DNA from: Equus caballus
Taxonomy: Eukaryota; Chordata; Mammalia; Perissodactyla; Equidae
Direction: 5' to 3'
Assembly (NCBI RefSeq): GCF_041296265.1
Contig: NC_091693.1
Coordinates: forward strand, 9,395,001 to 9,459,000
Length of the DNA stretch: 64,000 bases
Shown here: positions 24,634 to 42,467 of the stretch, in pieces
How positions within the stretch are numbered: the first letter of the stretch is position 1
Layout of the letters: each line of letters starts with the position of its first letter
Translations under genes and position numbers: made by a program
Notes under the pieces: generated by a model
Told to the model about the DNA's origin: nothing
Databases searched by the model: none
What the model saw: only the letters and a program-made list of their open reading frames with translations

Positions 24634-25281
24634 ATGGAGTTCGACCTGGCGGCAGGTGCGCTCCGGGGAGTGAGGGGCTTGAGGGGCACGGGGCCAGCCC
24701 CAAGGCCAGGGCCCCTCCGAGGGAGCGTCCCCTGCGCCTGCGCCGACCCACCCTGCTTGGCTTCTCTCCGCAGCCGTGGAGCCCTCCTCTGAGAAGCATC
24801 CGGAAGCAGGCCAGGTGGGCGACCCCAAGCAGAGCCCCCCGAAAATTCAGGGCCCGTCCGCGGCAGGGGCCGCTGGTAGCCCGAGGGTAAGTCACCGCAC
24901 CACCAGGCACACCCCGCGGGGGTTGGGGGGTCCGAGTTGCTTCTGATCCCAGGGCCCTGCCTGGCCTCGGGCTTCCAACTTGGGGGGCGGGGGCTGGGTG
25001 GGGCCCAGCCTCACAGCCACGTCCCCAACCAGCACGGCCACCATGGCTCCTCGGACTCGACCAGCAGCAGCAGCAGCTCCAGCGACTCGGACCCGGAGGC
25101 CAAGGTAAGGGCCGCCCCTCCCCAGCGGGTGCGCGGCGCCAGGCAGGGCAGAGGCTCACCGGCCGGACCCTCTCTCCTCTCCCCTCGGCCGCAGCACGAA
25201 GGCACGGCGGGCAAGGTCAAGAAGCCCAAGGTGAAGAAGAAGAAGAAGGAGAAAGGGAAGAAGAAGGAGGCTCCCCACTGA
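24634..25281 (+). CDS. C19orf33: C19orf33 / IMUP, small Lys-rich protein
   Basis: Encodes the orthologue of immortalization up-regulated protein (IMUP, also called H2RSP), a small nuclear protein of unclear mechanism. Coding exons: 24634-24655, 24774-24886, 25033-25104, 25195-25281, all with GT-AG junctions. The start is in a strong context (GCCACCATGG). The 97-residue product begins MEFDLAA, has an acidic/Ser-rich middle with a run of seven Ser ([20 protein letters not shown]), and ends in a Lys-rich tail that looks like a nuclear localisation signal (KVKKKKKEKGKKKEAPH). Human IMUP-1 is about 106 residues, so length and composition fit. It lies tail-to-tail with YIF1B. Confidence 0.93.
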
Positions 25282-25308
25282 CGGGCGGGGCGGGGCGGGG
25301 CTCGGCTC

Positions 25309-25314
25309 AATAAA
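25309..25314 (+). promoter_or_regulatory. C19orf33: C19orf33 polyadenylation signal
   Basis: AATAAA 28 bases after the stop codon, giving a very short 3' UTR, with GT-rich sequence downstream (CGTCTTCTGG). Confidence 0.85.
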
Positions 25315-25451
25315 CTTCTCTGGCCCTCCGCTCGTCTTCTGGCTGCGAGGCGCAGTGACCCGCCCGCCCGCGTCCCCTTCCCGGCCGGGCCCGCCCCCTG
25401 CCGGGCGGCCGCGCCACCAAAGAGAGGCTGCCCACGCAGAGCCCATCACGG

Positions 25452-25457
25452 TTTATT
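25452..25457 (-). promoter_or_regulatory. YIF1B: YIF1B polyadenylation signal
   Basis: TTTATT on the plus strand is AATAAA on the minus strand, 177 bases past the YIF1B stop codon. The two convergent genes therefore end about 100 bases apart. Confidence 0.85.
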
Positions 25458-25633
25458 GTTTCTGGAACGGTGGCCGCACCGCTGGGCGGCCTGTGCAGCT
25501 GGCGATCTCAGCACCTTGGGGGGGGACAGGGGGCCTCGGGATGGGGGCGCCGGTGCCACGCGGGCGGGCGGGCTGGGGAGATGAGCGGCGCGCGGGGCCG
25601 CCTGGAGCAGCAGCTGCAGCCCCGGGCCGGGCC

Positions 25634-28600
25634 TCACCGCACCAGGTGGAAGGTGAGCCAGTACATGAGCAGGGGCTGCGCCGCCGCCACGGCCATGGTC
25701 AGGTACATGCGCAGCTGGTTCCGCGCCCCGCGCACCGGGACGCCCTGGGCCGCCGCCTCCGCCAGGATCTTCAGACGCAGCGTCCGGATCTGGGGCGGGG
25801 TGGGGGGCACCCGTGAGCCCTCCCGGCCCCGCACGCTCCTCCAGTCCCTGCATCTGTGCAGCCACCAGTTTCTCCCTCCCTCCAATCTCGCTCCTGGGGA
25901 GCCCTGGTTCCCCCAGGTCTCCTAAGAGAGGGTGAGGCCCCGCTCCTCCCCAGGCCTGGGAGAAATGGGAGGGTTCCAAATTCAGACGCCAGTGGAGGCC
26001 CCTGAGTGAGGCGGGAACTTCTCTGTGGCTCTCCCGCCTGAAGGGGGTGGCCAGGCTCAGCCCTGGCTGCCGCCACCCGCTTCTACGGGCCAGACAACAA
26101 TTTTTCAACATAAGCCAGAAATGCCTTTTTTTTAAAAACTTTGAAATAATGCTATCTAAGTCGAAGTTTATCTGGGGGTCAGATTTGGCCCACCAGCCAT
26201 GAGTCTTTGCCCACTGCTCCTCACACAGGCTCACCCTGAATCCTCCCAGGACCCTGAGGTGCAATTACCATCATCCCCACTTTACAAAAGGGGAGACTGA
26301 GGCTTAAAGAGAGGCAGTGAGGTGCCCAGGGCCTGGAGGGGCCCGGTGCTCTTAACCAGCGTCTCCAGGCCAGCTGGAAGGGCCCTCCCAGGAGCTCCTT
26401 CTCGGGTGCTGACGCTTTCTCACCCTAACAGACTCTGGCAGGAAAGCCGCCATAGGAGTGTGGACAGAGGGTGAGCGTCCACCCTGGCTGCCTGGCTGGC
26501 TCCCCTCTTCCTTCAGGCCCCAGCTTGGGCACCTCTTCCTCCAGGAAGGCCTCCTGCCCCCCAGGCCGGGGATCCACTCCAGGGCCCCTTGGTTCAGCAG
26601 TGCGGCTCTGGCCTAGACTCCCCACCCGACCCCCTCTGCTTGGAGGCCTCCAGGGCCCCCGACTCTGCCCGGAGGCCTGTGCCTCAGCCCCATCCGGCCC
26701 GCCCCAAGCCCCCGCTCACCATGAACACAAAGATGGATACGCAGCACCAGCCCAGCACCAGGTAGTAGCCAATCTTCCCGAAGAGCAGGCCCATGAGGAC
26801 GCCGCCAATCATCCTGGGGGAGGGAGGGCCGGTCTGAGGAAAAGGCGCCAGGGCCCGGCTGGCAGGGGTGGGAGCGGGTACTCACCCGACGTATTTGTAG
26901 CCCAGGAAGGCCACCAGGTCGATAGTGGTGAGGTCGGTGTTGACAGTCAGGAGGTAGAGGCTGAGCAGGATGGCCAGCACCTCCAGGGTCAGCCAAGCCA
27001 ACGCTGAGCTGGCCTGCAGCCCCAGGAGGTCCGGGGAGAACCTGCCGGCAGCCAAGCTGTGTCACTCGTTGGCTGGGTCGGACCCTCCCTGTGCATCCGC
27101 TGGGGACGGGGTGGGGCTGGAGACCCAGCAGTGACCAAGATGGATCTGGGCCCTGTCCTCGTGGAAATCCCATTACAGGGAAGGTGGACCTGCCCTCAGG
27201 GACAGCTCAGAGAGGTCAGGGCTGGGATGGAGGAAACAGCAGGCTCTGGGAGCCCAGTGGAGGTGCCTGACCCAGTCGGGAGGGGATGTTAGAGAGGGCT
27301 TCCTGGAGGAGGAGACACTGAGCTGAGGCCTGAAGGAATAAGGAGCTGGGACAGAAGGACCTCGGTTTCTGCCATATGCCCCATGCCTCAAGAATGAATT
27401 GATTCTAATGACACCTGTTTTCAGTGCCACAAAGGAAATGAACAGGAGCCTATGAGCGAGAGGTGGGAGCCTGACCCAGACTGGGGGGGCAGCAGGCATC
27501 CCTGAGGAAGTGACATCTGAGTGGAGACACTGTGAATGAGCAGATGCTCAGCAGATGATGTAGGGGAGGAACATACTCCTGAGCAAAGGGAACTGGATGT
27601 GCAAAGGCCCTGGGGTGGCAGCACCAGGTCCTCCGGAGGAGGCAAAGAGGACCAGAGTGGTGCAGCAGAGTGAGGAGGAAGGGCAGGCAGGGTGAGGAAG
27701 AGGATGGATCTGGTGGTGAAGCCCAAGGGGAAGGACAGATTTAAAGAGGCACACCAGCACAAGGTGTGGTGATAGGCAGAAGGGGAAAGAGAGGGAAGAG
27801 GCGAGGGTGACCATGAGCGCGACAGAGGGCTCTGTCTTGGGCCGAGGGGAAGCACAGTGGGCTCTTCTGAGAGAAGGGATCCAAGAGACCTTCGGGCTGG
27901 CCCTCAGCCCCCCAGCCCACCCCACTCTGCCTTCCCCCTGCCTCTCTTACCTATCTTGGGTCCCCAGGGCCAGGCCAGCCACCAAGATGTAGGTGATGAA
28001 AGCCATAGCTGTGGGAGGCAGACACACAGACACTGGTCAGAGGAAGAAGGACCGTCTGGGCCTCCGGGCACCTAGACCTCCGCCCGAGACCTGCCCACCC
28101 AGAGGAAGGAGGGTGCCGGGGTGGAGGCGGGTGGGGGAGACCTGGAATGTAGAGGTCAGGCGCGTTGATGTCAAAACGGGGGGCCACTGGGGTGTCCTGC
28201 TGGTACTGCACCTCCCAGTCCTGTGGGGAGAGGGGGGGACAGGCAGGACCCCCAGAGCTGGGCTCCTCCCACCCTGCCCCCCACACCTGCCCCAGAGGCT
28301 GTCCCCACCCAGCCCCGGTCCCTCGGTGGGCGGCGCTGACCTGGTGCAGGTAGGGGAAGAAGAGCAGGCCCAGCTTTTTGCCCACATACATGGTGTCCAC
28401 AGCGAAGTAATACTTGAGCTTGGTGACGGGGATGAAGCGGTCAATCTGGGGAGGCAGAGCGCAAAGCTGACGCCCGGCCCCCAGGGTCCCCACCCTGTCC
28501 CCCAGCCCGGCCCACTCACATTCTTATCCACCAGCTCCTTGCCCTGCGCCGCCAGGCTGCTCCCGTAGGCCATGGCCATGTTGGACACGGGATCAGCCAG

Positions 28601-31600
28601 GAAGGCCTCCTGGGGCGAGGCAGCGGCTGCAGGGTAGCCCAGGCCGCCAGGTCCCCGCTGGGCCCCGAAGCCCCGGCTCTGGGCTGAGCTTGTGTCATCA
28701 AAAAGCTGGTGGGGGTCAGCCATGCCGGGTGGGGACACAGGGATCCTCCGCTTCGAGGCTGCAGGGGGAGAGGGGTGAGGCTCATTCATTCCGCCTGCGT
28801 TCTCCCGCCCACCTGGCTCTGATGTCAGGTGGGCTGGCGTCAAGTGCAGGCGGCTCTCCCTGCCGTCCACCCATCCGATGATGACGATGATGACGACAAT
28901 GACATGCTCCCATCTCAGGGCCTCCGCGCTGGCTGTCCCTCTTCCTGAACGCTCTTCCTCCTGACATCCTCATGGCTCCCTCCCCATCTCGAAGTCTTGG
29001 CTCAGGGAGGCATCCCCCTCCCATCCCTGCTTCACTGATGGCCACAGAACTCACACCTCCTGATGTACTCCCTAGCTGTTTTATGTGTCTGGTTCACCGT
29101 CTCCCCACTCAAACGTGAGCCCCCCAAGCTGGGGATCTTCGTTTTGTTCACGGCGGAATCCCCAGCCCCCAGAACAGGGCTCGAAAAGGTACTTGATAAA
29201 AACCTGAAGAGTGAATGAACGGCTATCCCCATTTTACAGATGGAGCAACCGAGGCCCAGACAGGCTAAACGACATGTGTGAGGGCCAAAGCCAGCGAGTG
29301 ACAGCACGAGCCCAGCCCAGGTCGGCCTGATAAGCATTAGAATAATTAACCCCTAAATGAGCACTGACCACACAGCACTTCGGATTAACTCTTCAATCCT
29401 CACCACAGCCCCGTTTGTGTCAAGTCTATTATCAGTATTATCAGAGGGAAAAGCGAGCCGCAAAGAGGTTCAGGCCCTTGCCCAAAGTCACACATGGTAT
29501 GAGGCAGAGCCAGGTTTCAAGGTTTTAAAAAAGCCCCTCTGGCTTCACGTGGGGACAGGTTGGGGGGCGGGGGCAGGGAGAGGACGGGAGGGAGGAGGCG
29601 GCTGAGGCGGTCCAGGTGGGAGACCAGGATGGAGGGTGGGGCTGCTTCTGCAGAGATGTTGGAAGGAGGAGGGGGGACTTGCTGGAGGCGCTCAGCTGGG
29701 CGGGGAAGGAAGGGGGAGACGGGACGCGCAGAGGGCGGGTCTGACCCCAGCACTGGGGCTCCAGGGCCCCTGCTCCCAGCCAGTAAGGGAGGCTGCTGCA
29801 GCAAACATCTGCTGGGCTCCTCCTGGGTGCCAGGCGCCACTGTGGGCACAGGGCAGCAGGGCGGACAGGAACCGAATAATCCGCATCGTGACTTCCTCTG
29901 CTTCTCAGTTCTCTCTGTGGAGCGAACCCCAGGCAAAGTGACCTTAGAAACCACTCAGCCCCTGGCCGGGCTCAAATACAGCGGTCAGTCCCTGTCACCT
30001 GTTATCAACGACTGGCCCCTCCACTCTTCCTCTCAATTACCAGCAGCCTGAAAACAGACCCAGGTGTCCTCAGTCCCAAAGCAGGCAGCCCTGGCCCCGG
30101 CCCCCGGCCCCCGGCCCCAAGCCCGCTTCCCTCTCCCCTGTCCGACCCGGGGCCAGAAGGGCCGGTTTCCTGAAAGCTTTGATGCAAGGGCGTCCTCCCT
30201 CCCTGTCTCCCCCTCAACCCTTGGCCTTTGGGGGTCTGCAACCCCGCCCTCCTAACTGTCCCCCTGTGCTTCCAGGCCAAGGGCGTGACGCCACTCTCTC
30301 GACTGCAGCCCTCAGCAGCATTTGACGCCACTGCCCCAAATGCCCGCCTCCCACTCTCTTCTCTCCTGCCTTCCGAGACACGCCCTTTCTCTTTCCTGTC
30401 TGAGCCACCAGACACCGCTGGAGGACCTCTGTGAGTCAGGCCCTGCTGCAGGCCTGGCCGATTCAGCGAGGATCAAACAGACACACGCTCCTGCCTTCCC
30501 GGAGCTGATGGTCTCCCGACAGGCCCCTCTCCATCAATGACTTATTTCCAGCTCCCTGAAAAGTGTCACCCCAGTCTCCACTCTGGCCCTCACCTTCTGC
30601 CTCTCGCCTGGGGCAACCTCCCAACCCACAGCTTTCACACCCACGGTGTGCCCTGGGCCCTGGCCTCTGTCTCTAGCCACCACTTTCCTCCTGGCTCCAG
30701 ACCCGGGTCTGGCCACTTCCCAGCAACGCCCTCGGGCTGCCCTGGGGCCCTTACCTCAGTGTCCAAACCCCGATTCCCCTTCTGGCTGACATCCAACCAG
30801 CCAATCGCTAGTTCTCGCCCACCATGTCTCAATGTTACCCTCCCCTCTCAGACTGTCATCTTGCACCTGACTTAAATGTCCTCCTACCGGGTCCCCTTGT
30901 CCATTCTTTGCCCCACCAACCTTCTCTGTCAGCAGCCTGAGTGATCTTTTTAAATGCTAAAGAGAACACTTTATGTCCTCTGCCTGAGATCGGTGCCCAG
31001 TGTGATGAAAATAAAATCCAACAGCCTATGAGGCCCTGCGTGAGCCAGCCCTGCCAATCACCCTCGGTCGATGACAGGCTCTCTGCACCAGTCTCAGTGG
31101 CCTCCTCCTGGCCCTGACCACGCCAAGCCCCTGGGCCCCACAGCCTTCTGAGCATGCAGTGCTAGCCCCTTGGAACGCCTGCCCCCGCTCAGCACTTGCT
31201 AATAGAGCACTGGGGCCTCAGCCCAAACGCTTCCTTCTCAGAGGGACCTTCCTCACTGCTCAGCAGAAGGCACTAGCCCCAGCTGTGCTTTCTCACAGTA
31301 TCCAGTGGTGCCTTTTCCCCTTCTGAGCACTTATCACAATTGCTAAATATATATTCATTTGTCTACTTGTTTACTTGGCACGAACCTCCAATGCTTTTCC
31401 CTCTCACCACAAATCTCCTTCTCGGGCCTAATTCCTCATCATTAGACGTCCCTTGTCCAGGAAGCGTCACTGACACCCCCAGGCTGGGTCACGTGACTAA
31501 TCGGGGCTACAACACCTCCGGCCCGGCCACCAGCACTCCGATTGGGCTTCCCCCATCCCGGCCCTGACTCCTCTGCCTGTGCTGCTCTTGTCACAGCTGC

Positions 31601-32516
31601 ACCGCTCTAGACTGTCGCTGCCGTCTGCCCTGTACTGGTAGCTCCACGAGGACAGGAACCAGAGCTGCCTGGCACAGCTGTATCCCCAGCATCACCCAGG
31701 GCCAGCCAGGCACCTCACTAACGGGTGAGGAAAGGAATGAGCACCCCATGCCCTCTGCCTCGACAGAGAGGGCTCTGCAACCCCGGCTACGTCCCGGATT
31801 AGTTATGCCCTAATTACTCCCCCAATTATCTTGCTGACGTCTCTGCTTCCCAGTTCAGGGTCTGTCTTCCCACTCAACTCTGAGCCTCAGGGTAACAAGG
31901 ACCAGGGCTACGCCGGTTACTACCGGGCACCCAAACTCCAGCACAGGCCCTGGCACCATGGGATCTGGGGCAGGGCGTACCGAATGAATAAACGAGATGC
32001 ACACACACTCACGGAGACGCAGAGGAACCTACGTGGGGATACAAACTCAGAGACAGGGAAAGGCCGTGAACAGTACGATACAGACAGGTTGCAATTTAAA
32101 CGCGGGATGAACCCGGCCCTCCGCGCTCACGCAGAGCTGTGAACACCGTCGTCAGGAGCGTGGGCGACCGCTCCAGGCCACAGGAGGGGGAGCGGGCCGA
32201 TCGCTAACTGACAATGAATGAAAATCGCGTTTTTCTGCACATCACACAGCGTCCTGCCCAAAGTGGTTTTCTTCCAAAGGAATTTCCTAAGGAAAAGAAG
32301 AATCGACCCCAACGCGCCCCCTACCCAGACCTGGCATCCCTGCGCTGCGCACACGAAACTCCAGATCCCTGACCTCGTGACCTCCGACCCGCAGCGACCT
32401 CGCCAACTGCCACAGCGGCCCTGCCACGCCCCTGCCCCCCCCATCGCCTCGCCCAGCCACGTACGCCACTTACGCTGCCGGGGCGTCCCCGCCGCCGCCG
32501 CGCCTGCCGGGTGCAT
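25634..32516 (-). CDS. YIF1B: YIF1B, Yip1-interacting factor homologue B
   Basis: Encodes a five-pass membrane protein of ER-Golgi trafficking (YIF1 family, partner of YIPF proteins; known for targeting the 5-HT1A receptor to dendrites). Minus-strand coding exons in order: 32516-32474, 28758-28520, 28445-28341, 28220-28142, 28008-27951, 27041-26886, 26813-26720, 25789-25634. Phases agree throughout and the product is 309 residues (human 314). The N-terminus starts MHPAG. Conserved cytosolic blocks follow: [30 protein letters not shown] and [17 protein letters not shown]. The membrane segments fall in [67 protein letters not shown] and [16 protein letters not shown], and it ends TFHLVR. A second in-frame donor 9 bases further (exon to 32465) would add Arg-Lys-Trp. 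Intron 1 is 3.7 kb. Confidence 0.96.
28905..29219 (+). mobile_element. L2 LINE 3' end
   Basis: L2 3' pattern: CAGGGCCTCCGCGCTGGCTG, TGAACGCTCTTCCTCC, GTCTTGGCTCAGGGAGGCAT, the GAACAGGGCTCGAAAAGGTA segment and a final GTGAATGAAC. It lies in YIF1B intron 1, antisense to the gene. Confidence 0.8.
29220..30840. other. YIF1B: YIF1B intron 1, no exon seen
   Basis: The stretch between the two L2 copies shows MIR/L2-type debris at 29230-29300 and 29390-29510 (GTTCAGGCCCTTGCCCAAAG) and a short CCCCGG run at about 30096-30118. The rest is unique-looking. No conserved exon or promoter was recognised. Confidence 0.6.
30850..31400 (+). mobile_element. L2 LINE fragment, long
   Basis: Follows the L2 3' order: AATAAAATCCAACAGCCTAT, GAGGCCCTGCGTGAGCC, GAACGCCTGCCCCCGCTCAG, AGAGGGACCTTCCTCACTGC, then GAGCACTTATCACAATTGC. 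A further L2 end-like piece is at 31590-31740. Confidence 0.75.
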
Positions 32517-32780
32517 CGTACACCTCCTCCGCCGCCGCCGCCGCCGCCGCCGCCGCCCGGGCCGCGGTTCCAAATGTGCCCGCCCGGCTCCCGTAGCCAC
32601 CCCCCGCCGGTGACGCGACAGCCAATGGGCGACACGATCGCGCAGAGGCCACGCCCCCTGGCGGAGTCGTGGACTAGCTGGCGGTGGGTAAGAGGCGGGG
32701 ACTGGAGGCCGTGACGTAAGGCGAGGGCTAGGGGCAGGAGGGCGGAGCCGGGAGCAATCCTAGCAGTGGGCGGGGTCGCG
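32440..32780 (-). promoter_or_regulatory. YIF1B: YIF1B CpG-island promoter
   Basis: CpG-dense sequence surrounds YIF1B exon 1. It contains a CCAAT box at 32622-32626 about 110 bases upstream of the ATG, a GTGACGTAAG CRE-like site at about 32711, and GGGCGG-type boxes. There is no TATA box. This is the usual make-up of a broadly active promoter; the exact start site cannot be read from sequence. Confidence 0.75.
32529..32555 (-). repeat. (CGG)9 trinucleotide repeat upstream of the YIF1B ATG
   Basis: Nine perfect CCG units on the plus strand, i.e. CGG in YIF1B sense, 13 to 39 bases upstream of the YIF1B ATG and so almost certainly in its 5' UTR. The YIF1B frame stays open through the repeat, where it would read a poly-Arg run, but has no upstream ATG. 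Confidence 0.9.
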
Positions 32781-34089
32781 CATGATCGGAAATGTGGGAG
32801 TCGAGCGAAGAGGCCGATGGGAAATGGAGTTCTTTATAGACGGAAGCTCACCTTGGGCGGCTGAGAGCGCTGGGGAGCCAGGGAAGGGTGTGGAGCAGAG
32901 GAGGAGAGATCCATTTGTGTTCCCGAAGGGCTAAGCGGAGTTAGGCGGGCTCTAACGCTTGTACAATTTTGGCAGACCTTAGGTATTTAAGATTTAAGTG
33001 AATATTTGGAGTGAGAAAAGGACACCTAACAAGTTAGGTGGGAAGAACCAGGTGTCTTTCTTGGAAGACATCTTAGACGTTTTCCCAGAAATTCATCAAT
33101 GCTCTTGCGTTGCTACCTGGCTCCCTGGTCCGCCCAAAACACTACAACCCCCAGCAACTCCTAGCGCACACAGGCACACCTGCAAGTGAGGGACCCTGAA
33201 AATTGAGCTTCCTTCGTCTCTCCTCTCTCTGTCCCCGTCTCCCCCTTTATCTGGCCCGGTCTCCCCACTTCTCTTCCCCTCAGCCTCCCTGCTTCTGTCC
33301 CTGGGCCTCCTCCACTTATCTCAGGCAAAGATAATGGTAGAAGTGACTTCTGGGCAGTGATAGCACTCCGGAAGGATGTCAGCAAGTGACCCTGTCCCTG
33401 TGGCTTTCCCCTTCCTCCTCTGGGGACCTCGAGGACTGTTCTGGTCTCTCCGTTGTGAGTCCTGGCTCAGCCACGGTCCTTTTTGCTAGTGAGGTGCCCC
33501 CATTCTTCTTCTGCACCTTCAGTTTAGCATCTGTCCCTTGGCTCCGCTACCATTTTCTCATCCGTAGGTCCCCCCCTTCTAAATTCTGTGAATATTTTTT
33601 ATTAATAAAGCAAGTATTTTGGCTTTCTGTTGGCCTCATCCTCACCCCTGACTAGTTGCGTCACTACTCCATTTTTAAGCCTAAATTTTCTCATCCGTTT
33701 AATGGGAATGATATGGGGGGGGTTTCAGGATTCAGTACAAGCCCATGTGTCCCCAGGGCCTGGCATAGTGTGAGCCTTTGATCCCTGGCAGCTACTGTTA
33801 CTGTTTTTATTATCAGGTGTCTCTTCCTATGAGTTGTCAGCCCCGAGCTGGGCTCTGTTTTATAAATAGAGGCGGCTGGGGTGTGTCTGAGCTGGGCCCC
33901 AAGCCCACTCCTCTGCTAGTCAGCTGTGGCCGGGACTCCGGGCTGCTCTCCAGACCGTCGTCAGGGAGGGTGCTGAGTTACAGTGGGAGGGGGACGTGCA
34001 GAAACACACGGGGGGAGCAGGGAAGGGAGACTCCCCTTTAGTAGAGGTGTGGATCTGTGGCTCTGCCAGGAAGAGATTTCCTGTGCGTC

Positions 34090-34370
34090 TTCATGCATCA
34101 GCTCAGAAGACCCCTTCCTGGGGAAGCTCTCTTGACCCCCCTCAGCTGGGGTGGTCACCTCCTCTGGGCTCCACAGGCATCTAGTCTTCCCCTCACCTCA
34201 GCCCTGGTCACTCTGCCTGTGCTTCCCTCATCACCCGTGACCCGCTGTGCTGTCACTGCTGGAGTGCTGGGAGCCCCCGGAGGGTAGTGTCTTGGTCAGT
34301 GCTGTGTCCCCAGCATCACCCAGCAAAGGGCTGGGCACAAAGTGGGCGCAGAGCAAAGATTTGGTGAGTA
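34090..34370 (+). mobile_element. L2 LINE 3' end
   Basis: L2 pattern: CTTCCTGGGGAAGCTCTCTT, CACTCTGCCTGTGCTTCCCT, GTCCCCAGCATCACCCAGCA, then GGGCTGGGCACAAAGTGGGC. Confidence 0.65.
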
Positions 34371-34675
34371 GCAAAGGACCCTTACTCCGTCCATTGGCAC
34401 AAGGGACCCCTGCCCCTGTGCTGTCCCTCGTTGTGAATTAGGTGTCCCCTCCAGGTGGCCGCAACCCCACTCCAGAGCGCACGATTTAGTGAATGGAGCG
34501 AGGACTGGATTCGGGTTGTCCCCTTGTCTCCTCAGCCACGTGCCCTGATGCAGTCCGTGCACAGTCTTCGCAGCGGGGCGCCTTGGCCCTGAGGAGGTAG
34601 GGGGCGACACCGCGGTCCGCGAGCGGAGAAGACGGTTCGGATTCTCTCGAATACAGGGAGCCGCCAACTCCTGGG

Positions 34676-34730
34676 AGGAAGAGAGGGAAGAAGAGAGGGA
34701 AGAAGGGACGGAAGGAAAGGAAGGATGGTC
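34676..34730. repeat. GGAA-rich purine tract
   Basis: About 50 bases of almost pure purine built from GGAAGA and GGAA units, directly upstream of the KCNK6 CpG island. Confidence 0.85.
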
Positions 34731-35015
34731 CCCAGCCCCCACCCTTTCCAGCCTGTTGGTCTGCTGGATCCCGGAGCTCTGGGCTCCACCCTCTTGGTAC
34801 ACACGAACACCTGGCGGCGGGGCGTGCCTCAGTTTCCCGGAGGCGGAGCGTCCTTTCCCCGCCGCCCCTCCCCGTTCCCTCTCCTTCCTCTTTGGGGCGC
34901 TTGTGGCCGCGGCCCGAGCGCTCCCGGAACTGAGGCTGGGCGCCCGGCCGTCGGGAGGCGGGGGCCACGTCAGCCGGGCGGCCGGGGGCTCCGCGGGGCG
35001 CGGGCGGCGCGGGCC

Positions 35016-42467
<7,452 letters not shown>

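Larger units (their letters stand above)
32781..34780. other. Intergenic, YIF1B to KCNK6
   Basis: No gene recognised. It holds MIR/L2 debris (33640-33790 and 34090-34370), a TATAAATAG at 33861-33869 with no gene behind it, and a GGAA-rich purine tract at 34676-34730. Confidence 0.65.

Noticed and set aside
24341-25159. 272-codon minus-strand frame over C19orf33
   Set aside because: It spans introns and exons of C19orf33 in antisense and shows no conserved protein; GC-rich chance frame.
28160-28870. 277-codon minus-strand frame in the YIF1B exon region
   Set aside because: It reads through several YIF1B introns; only the spliced exons match the conserved protein.
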